Assembly (NCBI GenBank): GCA_036245525.1
Contig: BTPG01000003.1
Coordinates: forward strand, 155,303,233 to 155,367,232
Origin: Semisulcospira habei
Lineage: Eukaryota; Mollusca; Gastropoda; Semisulcospiridae
Direction: 5' to 3'
DNA: 64,000 bases
The notes beneath the pieces were generated by a model that was given only the letters and a program-made list of their open reading frames with translations, did no database searches and was not told the origin of the DNA. The translations under genes were made by a program, and so were the position numbers. Positions 9,276-19,685 of the stretch are shown piece by piece. Position 1 is the first letter of the stretch; each line of letters starts with the position of its first letter.

Positions 9276-10235
9276 CCTACACGGAGAAATGAAATACACA
9301 AGAAACAAAACATTTTTATTGCATCGAAATGCCTCCTCCGCACACGCAGAAACGCCGTGAAAATTCATTTTGATTGGTACAGGGGAGGTAACTCTTCACT
9401 GACACATGCTTTGGTTTGTATCGGTGGATATCAGGTCATATTTCTGACTACTGACGCATAAAAACTAAACATATAAATCATGTGTGCCTTCGCATACACA
9501 ATTAACTGTTAACGTCCCAAACCGCGCCATTCCGCTCGTGTCATGTATTCCCGTACCGCTTGAGACCGCTTGGTTTTGTGACCAAAATAGAAAGTGATCT
9601 CACAGGAAGTGAGAGCTCTCCTTTGCATAGAGAGCATATAAAGTCACTTCCGGAAAGGTCTAGGGTTGTTTTCTACCACGAAACTTGACTCGTGGGTTGA
9701 ATTGTGAACGATTTTGGCGATTTTTATGTGACTTTTTGGTGCAAGTTTTTGAAGCATTATGACGACCGTGCACTCCGATAGCGATGAGGAGTTTGGTGAC
9801 TTATTTGATAAACTTATCCATGACAGAGATCTAGGACTTTGTGAGGATCGAAATGATGTTGAAGTGTCGGGTGTTAGCAGTGTGCACACGAGTGACCTGT
9901 CGGATCAAGAGCGTTTTTATTTGACTTTGAGTGAAAGTGATGAACTTCTTTCCGACGATGAGTGAAGTGACACTGTGTTCAATTAAATTAATCAAATTTC
10001 ATCTTCAGGCAGGTAAATCTGATTCAAAGTAAGTTCAGTTTGTACCTGTAAGTTTTCTCTTGATAACTGCCAAGTTTAGTCTCAGTCACATCAATAGTTA
10101 AGTCACAAGGTCTGTTTTCACAAACTTACCCAAAAACTATCTTCTGGGAATACAGAGCTGATGTAGAGAAAACTGTATGGGAAGTCTAGAGTTAAAGTGA
10201 ATTCCCGACCATATCGAATAAACTTAAGCGCTTTT
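9276..10235. other. unidentified insertion in D3, left part
   Basis: Sequence unlike any DIRS part. It includes a TATA-like CATATAAAG at 9635-9643 and a small open frame 116 bases downstream (9759-9968). Together with 16986-17540 it flanks D4 and may be one older insertion, possibly the 5' part of a DNA transposon. I found no terminal repeats that prove this. Confidence 0.45.
9759..9968 (+). CDS. small acidic open frame, unknown
   Basis: Open frame of 69 codons starting ATGACGACCGTGCACTCCG and rich in Asp, Glu and Ser (DSDEEFGDLFDKL near the start, SESDELLSDDE at the end). A TATA-like box lies 116 bases upstream. Acidic N-terminal tails of this kind occur in piggyBac-type transposases, but nothing here shows a catalytic domain, and it could equally be a chance frame or an exon fragment. 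It lies inside sequence inserted in D3, so a host gene is unlikely. Confidence 0.3.
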
Positions 10236-10335
10236 AATAATAATAAAAAAAGGTAATCTGTATTGCGCCTAATCACCAAGGTGCTCTAGGCGCTTTACAA
10301 TCACAGTAATGAAACAGTGAAGCAGAATACACAAA
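10236..10335 (-). mobile_element. 5'-truncated LINE 3' end
   Basis: Reading on the minus strand, a conserved tail (GCGCCTAGAGCACCTTGGTG, then GCGCAATACAG) runs into a (TTA)n microsatellite at 10236-10246. The layout resembles the 3' tail of the LINE at 53641, which also has a GCGCAAT-type motif followed by a trinucleotide repeat. There is no coding sequence. Confidence 0.6.
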
Positions 10336-10387
10336 CAAGCACATACAACAAAAAAATACATTAATTTACAAGGGCGAAAACTCACAC

Positions 10388-10407
10388 CACACACACACAC
10401 ACACACG
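10388..10407. repeat. (CA)n microsatellite
   Basis: About nine uninterrupted CA units next to the LINE tail. Confidence 0.9.
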
Positions 10408-10578
10408 CTTTTGAATTCGTAAACAGGGATGGTTCAAGTGAATCGAGGATGCCGCCGTCTCGAAGCGATAGCTGCCATCTTCGCAGAGCAGCCGATAAAA
10501 GTGGGGTTCAGAAAACTGACCTAAAATCATATTTTGGTGGTACTTTAGTGAAGATACTATATAGATTCCATTTCTAAA

Positions 10579-10845
10579 ATGTATTTTTCTTTAAAATACA
10601 TTTTTTTGAAAAATACTTACCGATGGTATTACAACTAGGAATGGTTTCTTAGCTAGTCTTAATTTTAGCCCAAAAATTGTTGTGTACGAGTACGGTCATG
10701 ATGGCAGGAGAGGGGCGCCATAGCCTAGGCGGAAGCTGGGTAGCCTCCCTTCTGGTTCAACCACGCATGCGCTCAGCGCTTACTACTTCAGTCAGTTTCT
10801 TAGCGTAGACCAGCGGCAAGCGGGGCAGGTGGGAGGGACCTTCGA
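10579..10845 (-). repeat. D4 right inverted terminal repeat
   Basis: Arm at 10579-10618, core TACCGATGGTATTAC, then the repeat that pairs with 16815-16985 and the CCCTCCCACCTGCCCCGCTT segment (reverse strand) next to the ICR. Confidence 0.82.
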
Positions 10846-10935
10846 GTAATACCATCGGTAAGTATTTTTCCCAAAAAATTATTTTAAAGAAAAATACATT
10901 TGTTTTCTCAAAACACATTACCGATGGTATTACAA
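10846..10935 (-). repeat. D4 internal complementary region
   Basis: Inverted cores GTAATACCATCGGTAA and its complement enclose the right-arm complement and TTTGTTTTCTCAAAACACAT, the left-arm type sequence. It records the left arm that D4 itself has lost at 16985. Confidence 0.85.
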
Positions 10936-11042
10936 CTAGGAGGAATCCCGAAGAGGAGTGCCGCTATAACGCCCCTACCCCCCTGCCATCGAAGCTACTA
11001 GAGTCGCCCTCCCCAAGCAACCTCCCTCTAATTTTAGCAAAG

Positions 11043-12490
11043 ATACTTAGGGCGCCGGGAGGGAGTGTTGTGCCGCCACGATGTCTCCCACCAGCGAAGG
11101 TTCTGGTGCTGGCCGGAGAGGTCCCTCAGATAGAAGCGTGTCTCCGCTCGCCAGCCCACGGCCGCCACAATGTCTTTGACAGCACAGTTGTGGTCGAAGC
11201 TAGGCTTGCAGCCATCGCTCTGATCTCGTGCGCCCTGAAGTTCATGCGTTTGGCTGTATCAGGGGCGAGTTCTTGGTAGGCAGGTCATATCACCCACCGA
11301 AGCCAGTAGGATATCGTCTGGGCTGAGATGTCATGTCTACCTGGGGACAGAGGAAGAAATAGGCGGTTGCGTCCCCTGCGTAGCGGCTTGGTCCGGCGCA
11401 GGTACATACGTAAGGCTCGCACCGTGTCCTGTTGTCTGGACTCACGGGTGGAGCCTGGGACTCTAAATGGTTGTATGGTGACCAAAAGAGGTGCAGCGAA
11501 AGGAGATCTGGTCTTGGCTAGGAAGGCCGGGTCGGGTAGCAGTTGAACCGAACCGTCCGTCCGGAACTGCAAGCAGGCCATCTGAAAGGGCGTGCAGCGC
11601 GCTGACCCTGGTGAGGGCCAAAGGAAGCAAGTCTTCCGCGTCACGTCTGGTAGTCTCGCCAGCTGGCTCGGCTCGAAGCGGGCCGAGTTGAGCCAAGTAA
11701 GTAAGCACCCAAGGCAGGTCCCATCGTGGCACCAGGAAGCGCAAAGTGGTACGTTGTAGACCGAAGTGGGCCATCAGGTCGGCGAGGTATTTGCAGGAAC
11801 CTGGGACGGCTTGTCTCAGAAGCCTGTACGTGTCAGCGATCATGGCCAGGTAGCCCCAGATGGTGATTGGCATTAACCGCTGGTTGTTGAATGGCCAGAG
11901 TGAAGAAAACCGCCAGCTGATCTTAAATGACGTCAGCGGAACCGGCAGTTCTGTGGGAGCTGCCGGTGAAGGAGAATGGGCTCGCGACCTAGGTCTGTCG
12001 CCTGGTAAGAACCACTGGTCAGGTCTGTGGGAATACCAGCACGGCATCCTTGCGCCGAGAAGGGGGGTCTGTCTCGAGGCTAGCTCGAGGATCTGCTACC
12101 AGACAGTGGCCACTAGGCGGTACTGTGGAAGCTGCTGGCTGTCACCAGGTAATAGCCACTATGGGTCCTTATCCGTGTAGGAGAACGGGCTCGCGACCGA
12201 GGTCACGGCGTTGATTGTTCTGTCGCCTGGTAAGAACCACTAGTCAGGTCTGTAGGGATTACTGGCGCGGCATCCTTGTGCCGAGAAGGGGGTTGGAACT
12301 GTCCATCGATGGGGGAGAGGCGTCTGTCGTCACCCCAGGCGCAGGGTACTCTCCACGTGCCTTTGTAGACTCGTCTGGACGAGGTTCTGCAGGCTGTAGC
12401 AATCACGTCCATTGCCGCACCTGAGAAGCCTCTAGCGGCGAGGTCTTGCCGGACAACCTGCAGGCGTGGAGGAGTAGGCGCTCGGGGCAC
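11043..12490 (-). pseudogene. D4 tyrosine recombinase, with inserted repeat
   Basis: On the minus strand the frame starts around 12490 with PPRLQVVRQDLAARGFSGAA and RRVYKGTWRVPC. It continues after an interruption with MPITIWGYLAMIADTYRLL, FGLQRTTLRFLVPRWDLPW, then LYVRAPDQ-like segments. Near the C-terminus, HEIRAMAAS (His-x-x-Arg, around 11240) and RFYLRDLSG (Tyr, around 11130) remain. Roughly 11960-12270 is not YR sequence. It is a block of the gag minisatellite (two diverged units containing CCACTAGTCAGGTCTGT-type sequence), also present at 15700-15990. The gene is therefore broken by an insertion as well as by frameshifts. Confidence 0.78.
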
Positions 12491-13750
12491 GGACGGTACA
12501 GCGCCTGCCGTGGTTGCTTGAGCATCGTGCGCGGTGTGGGAGGCGGTAGTGAGGGGCCGTGGCGAGGTTCCGGTGGTCGGTCATCCACGACTTGGTCCAG
12601 CAGAACGGAGCCACTAGGAACAGGAACGCGTTGCACCCTCTGAGCTTGAGTAGAACCTTGGGGACGAGCCCGTCAGCGGGTAGGCGTAGGCGACCAGACC
12701 GTCCCAAGGGAAGGAGAGAATGACACTGCCCAGGCCAAAGGGACTGGAAAGGGCGAGACGATAGAGGGAGCTGGAGATTCCATACCGTGGCGAAGAGGTC
12801 GATCCTGGGTGCTTCCTAGGCTGCGCTGATCCTTCGAGAAGTCTGGACGCAGCCATCACTCGGTATGGGGAAGCTGACCGCGACAGGAGAGGGAATCGGC
12901 TAGCACATTCAGATGACCCGGGATGCGATGCGCGCGGAGAATGATGTCCCGATCCTCGCACCACCGGAGGCCCTGGAAGAGGAGGATGCAGTGGGAGAGA
13001 GAGGGAGAGCGAGTCCCGTCTTGCATCTGGATGTAGGCGACGACCGTGGAGTAGTCCAACAGCCCCAGTAGTTCCTGATGTAGTAGGCGAGAAGCCCACG
13101 CAAGGAGGGCTTGCCAGACCGCTTTCAGCTCCCACCAGTTGAAGTGTTGGGACAGCAACCTGGGCCTAAGGCCAGAGGCAGTCTCGAACGACGGACGTAG
13201 GAGTGTGACCCAAGGGAGAGGGTCGCGTCGACGCAGAGGGCTTTCGGGCTTGCACACATGACCAGGAAGCCGAGGCTATCGAGGAGATCTAGAAGTGCAT
13301 CTCGGATCTTCTCCAAGGAGGCCTCCGACCGATTCCGCACGAGAAGATCATGAAGGTAGGCCGACGGGGGCGACGAAGACATCCACCTGGTCTAGTCTAG
13401 TCAGGAGCCCATGATCCGGGTGAACTCTCAGAGGCTGCGGTTGACACCAAGGGAAAGTGTGCGAACAGGAGTACCACGCCATCAAAGGGAAGCGGAGGTG
13501 ACGCCTGGAGAGGGAGTGCCTGGGGACGAGCAGAATGCATCCGACCGGTCCAGGTTGACAGCCAAGTCCGTAGGCTGCACTGCGGCGCGACGGTTCGGTG
13601 GTCTCCACGCAAAAGGACGGGGCGGCGAAGAACTTGTACAGAGTGGAGAGCATGCGGCGTCTGTCATAGCGGCTTTCTAACAGTCGGGAGGTCGAGGACG
13701 CAGCACCTGAGGTATCCTGAAGCACCAGTTCCCAAGAAGTGGCAGCAGGC
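12400..13750 (-). pseudogene. D4 RT / RNase H / MT-like remnant
   Basis: Minus-strand fragments: an RT palm segment equivalent to META...AVQPTDLAVNLDRSDAF near 13500-13650; LHDLLVRNRSEASLEKIRDA just after the YLDD position (Tyr-Leu-His-Asp here, catalytic Asp lost) near 13330; an RNase H stretch LLDYSTVVAYIQMQDGTRSP near 13020; and HRIPGHLNVLADSL near 12910. At 12430-12700 it reads like the post-RNase H module ending in PCPERLLLHACRLSG. A deletion removes the RT-RNase H connection. Confidence 0.75.
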
Positions 13751-13759
13751 ACGACAACA

Positions 13760-16270
13760 ACCGAGGAGTGGCACGCAATGCGGTTGGCGATGACCGGGAA
13801 CCAGTAAGTCCCCTAACCGCGGCGAGTGGCGGGCATCTGCGATCCTCGCTGCGCAGAACGAAGATCCAAGGAGGCTCGGGCATGCTTAGTCTAGCGCCGT
13901 CTCCGCAGGACCGATGCACGACGTCCTGGGACCGGGGATACTCATCCCAAGGCCCAGGGGGCCCGGAGGGACCCTGTCGTCCGCTGAAGCTACAAAAGAA
14001 TAACAAAGGAACATTAACATACAGCGCTGAAACTTACCTCCCAGGCTCTAAGCACTTCACAAAGTGTACACACAGCCAAACATACCGCGGCAATTGCCCG
14101 CAGAAACACTACTAGATGTCGCGAGGAATCGGGAGGCCGAACAGGCGGAGAGTCGTTCCAGGCTTCATGAAGGCGAGCGGTCGCACACTGGTCCCGTAGT
14201 CCCGCCCGGGGCGAAGGTGCTTCCGAGTTACATAAGTCTGCTCGGTCCTTCTAGCACCCAGAAGCCCGTCCACATGGCAGGGTGGGCGGGCGATCGATCA
14301 TCGTGCGCCCGGCTCATCCCCCATCTTAAATCTGACGAGCGGGAGCACGAAAGCCCACAGGCTTGTCCGGTCATGGGCGCCTGTCACTGACCTAGGAGCG
14401 GGATGCTTAACGTCAGTGCTAGATCTGTGCCGAGGATACTTGTCCCAGGACGAGGTCGGGACGCGCTCGGGACTTCTAACGCCAAGCATCGTAGCGCAAC
14501 CGGGGATTAGGTGGGATGAAAACTCCTTCTCTTCTTGGCCTCCCAGGGTACCTGTCGCTGACTTTGGCCAGGGAGCCGAACATCCAGGATTAGGGCCGCA
14601 GGAAGGGTAGGCGTGGCGAGCAAACGCCGAGGTTGAGCTCGTAGTAGTCTATGTGCCGAGCAATCGGCCAAAGACCCAGTAGTCCAATCCTGTCCAGGGT
14701 AACGGCAAGATCCCTAAGCTGGACGGCGTACGCCTGTGCTGGGCCGGTAAGCGTGTGGCGTAGTCCGTGCAGCCTGAGTGTCTAATCGGGAAGAAGGTGG
14801 GTCGAGGTCGCTCGTTGTCAGGTTCACCTAACTCGCAGTGCTGACGAGAGGTTGCTGAATGGTCCAGTAGTCTGGTCCGTTTGGAGATAATGGTCACTGC
14901 CCTAGGAGTGAGACGAAGTCCGCCAGTGCTGGTCCGGTCCCGACAGTTTGGAGGGCCGTACTCCCGCGAATGGCCGAAGTCCTAGAATCGGGACGGGGTG
15001 GCCCCATCGTGCAGTCCGAGTTACCACATCCGGGGAAGCGTCAGCGCCGCGGGGGTGTTAGAATCGTTAGCCGCCGGCTGTTCTCAGACTTTTGTCGGTC
15101 GTCATGGCGATAGAACCACCAGGCTGGAACCACTGCTCGTCACTCGTCAGGGGCGCAGACAACGCACGGGAGAGCGGATGCCCAGCCGGAACTGGCTAGG
15201 CAGCAGGCCTGCTCATGCCTCGGTCAAAGGAAGTCCCCACAAGCGTGCAGGCGCAGACTTGTATGGCGGCGAAAGCGAAGAGCCGCTCCGAACGAGGGCG
15301 GGACTCGTGGTCCCGATGGAATGCAGCGCGACGACTACTGTTTCCTGTGGAAGGGTGGGAGTGCGTCCGGCTTGCGCGCTCGTCTGGGCACGGTCCCGGA
15401 ACATCCTGTCTGCGTTCTAGCCCCAGGAGTGTCAGAGCCGTCCTCTCGGGTCTGTACGTGCTACCGGCGATGGAGCTTGCTTTCATAGCTTATCTCTCGC
15501 CAAACAACTGCAAAACTGGGGGGAAGGTCCTGTCTGGAGCGCTGACCTCTTGCGTTAGGAGCGCGACAAGGACGAGGCTCCACCTACTTGGAAGCAGCAA
15601 ACGTCGGGCTGAGACAGCTACCGGTGCTGAAGCCTGTTCCTGCGTCATACCTCATGCCGAAGAAGTCGGCGGAACCGGGCAGAGGCCACCGGTCGGGTCT
15701 GTGGAAGCTGTCGGTGTAGAAGAACGGGCTCGCGACCGAAGTCGCGGCGTTGACTGTTCTGTCGTCTGGTAAGAACCACTAGACGGGTCTGTGGGAATAC
15801 CAGAGCAGCAACCTTGTGCCGAGAAGGGGGTTTGTCTCGAGGCTTAGCTTTCAGGGCTCGAGGAACTGCGACCGGCAGTGGCCACTAGGCGGTACTGTGG
15901 AAGCTGCCGGCACAGGAGGACGGGCTCGCGGCCTAAGCTGCGGCATTGACTGTCCTGTCTCCCGGTAATAGCCACTATGGGACTCAATGTTTGCAACCCT
16001 TTATCCGGTCTGGTGTCGGCTGTTCGCGGCAGTAAAGCTCCACAGCTGGGTCCACTGCTCTTCCAGCCAGGGGGCGCAGACCAGGCATGGATTCGAGGAA
16101 GTACAGGCGGAACAGGGAAGGCAAACTTCATGTCCGTCACTCGGCCATTGGAATAGTCCACATCTAGTACAGGTACGGACTTGCCAACTGCAAAACATAG
16201 TGTTACCATGAAAAGCGAGTGAACATGCCCCCACAGGCACGCAAAACGAACCGCGGAACGATACAAAGAA
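13760..16270 (-). pseudogene. D4 gag remnant with zinc module
   Basis: At 16001-16240 the minus strand encodes a clear Cys/His module, CTRCGLFQWPSDGHEVCLPC followed by SACTSSNPCLVCAPW, the same layout as in D8. Downstream (15990 to about 13760 on the minus strand) come tandem repeats with CCACTAGTGG/GTTCTTACCAGG-type sequence and a long low-complexity, Arg/Ser-rich stretch with no intact frame. It is the best zinc-module copy apart from D8. Confidence 0.7.
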
Positions 16271-16814
16271 AGTTCACGGCGTATGCTGACGCACGGCGCT
16301 CTACCCCTGAGCGCCGGACAGAAGCAGCGACCGAGATTTTACCTTGCCATAATGAGGGAGAAGAGACACGTAAAGGACGGGACAACCAGTGTAGGCCGGG
16401 CACCATCCCACCAAAATGGCGTCGAAGACCGGTTCCCGTCAGTCCAAGGTCTGTGAACACCGTAGCACCCAGCGACGACGGTCACAACCGGTCGGCGAAG
16501 TAGGAACAGCACCGCAAGACAGGTAGCGAGCAAGTCTACCGAAGTCCACGAGGCTAGCCGAGGGCGAAGCCAGAGGGCACCGGTCGAGGCAAGCACTCAG
16601 CCGAATGGCCCACTAGTGAGTAAAGTTCACAAGGCGCTGTCACGTCCGAGAAAGGCTCCCTTCTCTTATAACTTCTTCCTTACACCAAGGCTATAACCAC
16701 ACGAAAGCGTCCAAGCCCAAAGGCTCACAAGAGGGTAAAAACCCCGAACACAAGCTCCACCAAAGAAACAGTCCGAACGAAGAGAGCCACTGACGTACAC
16801 AACCTACTCTTGAC

Positions 16815-16985
16815 TAGCAAAGAAACTGACTGAAGTAGTAAGGGCTGAGCGCATGCGTAGTTGAACCGGAAGGGAGGCTACCCGGCTTCCGCCTAGGCTA
16901 TGGCGCCCCTCTCCTGCCATTATGACCGTACTCGTACACAACAATTTTGAGGCTAAAATTAGACTAGCTAAGAAACCAGTCAGTG
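16815..16985 (-). repeat. D4 left inverted terminal repeat, truncated
   Basis: Complement of 10640-10800. It stops at 16985, so the outer core and left arm (about 60 bases) are missing. Confidence 0.82.
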
Positions 16986-17547
16986 ACCTCATTAACCACC
17001 CTCCTGCATCCGTCCCCCACTGCGTAGCGAAAATCCGGTAAGTGATACTTACTGTAGGCATGCTGACCCTTATGCATGCAAGTGTGTTTCATTGGGAAAA
17101 GTTACGTCTTCATGTTATAGCTGTGGGAACTTTGTCAATTTCAGTTTCACAACAAACACCGACATTGTACATCAACAAATTCTCGTTCTCTTTATTTTCA
17201 CCATAATCTGCTACACAAGTGTAAGTCGTAATGTTGTCATGTTTGGTATCGGTGTGTAGGTGAAAATTTCAACTTTTGAACGATGTTGCTTTCACAGCAG
17301 TCACTTTAGGTTGAGATGTGTTATGAATACAAACGTGTAGGTAGTTGTTATAGCGGCAGAGCACCGGACACGCCATGTACCGCACAGTTGCAAGTGCGAT
17401 ATAAATAGAATGAGCACGCGACAGTGGAAATTGACCTCGCCGTGCCTTATCTCTCTGGCAGCCTGAAGCGAACTAAGTGCTACGCGCAAGCACTGGCTGG
17501 TAAAGCCGTGTAGGAGGGATGTAGTTAGGAGCTCCGGGCTACCCCGC
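16986..17547. other. unidentified insertion in D3, right part
   Basis: AT-rich sequence between D4 and the D3 gag, with no open frame of note. It may be the other flank of the insertion seen at 9276-10235. No terminal repeat was recognised. Confidence 0.4.
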
Positions 17548-19001
17548 ATGATGAGACCACGCACGCATCAGCGGGGCCGACCTCTCCGCCCGCAGACATC
17601 TTCTCAGCATCCGGATGACTGCCGACACGCTTCCCGCCCGGATACTACCCGTGCCTTTCGGCCGACTATGGCATCTACCTCGACGCCGGAACCGGAACCT
17701 CGCTCACCCCGGCGTGTCTCTCGTCTCAGACGTTCACCCCCCGCCTTCGAGACACCGCCCCCGACACCCTTCCCCGCGTCGGCGCTCGCCCTCCCACCGA
17801 CCTCTCTCCTGCAGATGCAGCCGCTCCCCTCATGACCGCCAGTTGTCGCGTCGGAGCGTGGTCTCTTCACGGACGGCTTCTTGGGACTCCTCGTCGGCTG
17901 TCTCCGCTCCCCACGCTCGGCGCAGCTCGTGGGTGAGTCGGTCACCCCGTAGCTCAACTTACGGCTGACGGGACGACGATAGCGAGCTCTCCGTGCGTCC
18001 GGCCGCCCGTGAGGTCCCGTCCCCTTGTCTTGGCACCCCCCCCCCCCCCCTCGCTTCCGGCCCCTGAGACCTCCCTTGCCCGCCAGCATGGCCTGAGGAC
18101 GACAAAGCCCTCAGCCTGTTTCCGGAGGACTCGGTCTCGGCGATATTTGGAGGTGACAGTCCGCCTGCCTTTCCACGCCCGCACTCTCCGGACGACCCTT
18201 TGTCGCCAGCTGCCCCCCTGGGCCCTAGGATGGAGACTACGGTCCCTGGATGAGGCTGCTCGCCTGATCGCTGCTTGTCTTCCCCCAGAGGACTGCGCGC
18301 CGTCCCCTCCGGCCAAGAGGAAGGCTTCAGCTTTTGTGGATGCTGACCGCCGACTCAAGCGCTTTAAGTCTCTTCCCCCGTTCCCTGGTTTCCAGGACCT
18401 TGGCGAGGCTTTTTCCACGCATCTGCGACAGGCCGCCTTGGGCGACACAGGGTTTTTCTCCGACTCCAGATGGCCCGCGGATCTGGACATTGCCTTCCGA
18501 CAGAACTGGTACGCTGGTTACTCGCAGTCCTTCGCCTGCCCCCTCTCAGCAGTGGATATCCCAGCGCAGTCGCTAGTGGGCGGCCCGCGATCTTTGCAAC
18601 GACACGTTCCCCCCGGTTTGGACAGGACAGTGACACTCGTACGCAACACCCTGGCCTGTGCGGGATTCCTGGACCTGGTCACGCAAGCTGTCGAGAACGC
18701 TTGGCACCCATTTATCTCGCCACTGTTAGGGGACATGCTTGCCTTGGCGATTGCTGCCAACCTCGCCGCATACCACACTTCCGTCAACGCCATGGCCGCC
18801 GCCTCTAACTGTGACCTAATGCGTCGGGATGCCATCCTGACCACCTGCCAGGGCCTCCCCTCCGAGATAAAGAAGCAGCTCCAACAGGCCCCGCTTGGCG
18901 GCGCACTCCTCTTCAGCCCTACTTGGCAGACAGTGAACTATGCAAACAAAGACCTTTGGCCCAGCCGCGCCGCCCCCGCCCACTTTCAAGCAGCCCACTA
19001 G
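17548..19001 (+). pseudogene. D3 gag
   Basis: The nucleocapsid-like protein of the element. The N-terminal part (17548-17835) is Arg/Pro/Ser-rich and leaves frame after the stop at 17835. The C-terminal 330 codons (18009-19001) are open and carry the conserved body: LDEAARLIAACLPPEDCAPS, KRKASAFVDADRRLKRFKSL, FRQNWYAGYSQSFACPLSAV, ANLAAYHTSVNAMAAASNCD and a C-terminal KQLQQAPLGGALLFSPTWQT. A run of about 14 C at 18037 marks the likely frameshift. No zinc module is found upstream, where the unidentified insertion has replaced the 5' region. Confidence 0.82.
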
Positions 19002-19328
19002 GCCATGGGTCACGCCCGGCGGAGCATCAGACCCCCCGCTCGCCCTTTCTCCGAACGCGGCCGTCCTCGCCCACGTGCCCCCGCCTTTGGGCACCCCTCT
19101 CCGCCCTGGTCCCCGCCACCGCCTGGCCCAAGCCCGCCAATTGCCTCGGGCAGGGCAGGGCAGGGCCCCCTGACTGCCTCCCTCTCCGGCCCCCGCCAAC
19201 CGCTCCAGGGTCTCCGATTGGCGGGAGGCTCGCTCTCTGCAGCGTTGCCTGGCGATCGCTGCTCCCAGACGACCCCTGGATTCTTTCCACCATCTCCGAG
19301 AGCCCCTGATCTCCTTTCACGCTTCCCA

Positions 19329-19684
19329 CCCAGGTCTGCCTTGGGGGACTTGGGTGGGGTTAACTACTTTTAGTCCAGGTCACTCTGTCAGCCCACAGGG
19401 TGGTTGCCTCTACTCTGGGCATGTGTTCTGTCTACCCTGGTCCATTCACCTGTATTTCCTTTTTAAACTCCCTACTGTCTGCACTGCCTGTAGCTCTGAT
19501 ATTGGATGTGTGCAAATGTCTAGCTTTATTGGCCCCATGTTGTAGGTTTATTTAAGGTATTAGACCGCTGGCGACATACATCAATTCTGTTTTTTTTTTG
19601 TTTTTTTTCACAAGCAGTGCAGGCACGTCCTGAGAAAGTCTTGTTGCTGTCGGACGTTAAGCAATGTACAATCAATCAATCAAT
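19329..19684 (+). mobile_element. short retroposon with (AATC)n tail
   Basis: Inserted between gag and RT of D3. It is flanked by a near-perfect duplication: CCTTTCACGCTTCCC before and CCTTTCACGCTCTTCCC after. The insert ends GTTGCTGTCGGACGTTAAGC, then CAATCAATCAATCAAT, the shape of a LINE/SINE 3' tail in + orientation. No coding sequence is visible in the 356 bases, so it is a SINE or a 5'-truncated LINE. Confidence 0.8.
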
Positions 19685-19685
19685 C

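Larger units (their letters stand above)
10579..16985 (-). mobile_element. D4: minus-strand DIRS-like element nested in D3
   Basis: Reading on the minus strand: left terminal repeat (16815-16985, its outer arm lost), gag with zinc module (about 13680-16270), RT/RNase H (12400-13750), YR (11043-12490), ICR (10846-10935) and right terminal repeat (10579-10845). The 10640-10800 and 16815-16985 segments are inverted repeats sharing TAGCCTAGGCGGAAGC and GTACGAGTACGGTCAT. The core site reads GGTATTAC, not GACATTAC, so D4 belongs to a different subfamily from its host D3. It is heavily decayed. Confidence 0.85.
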
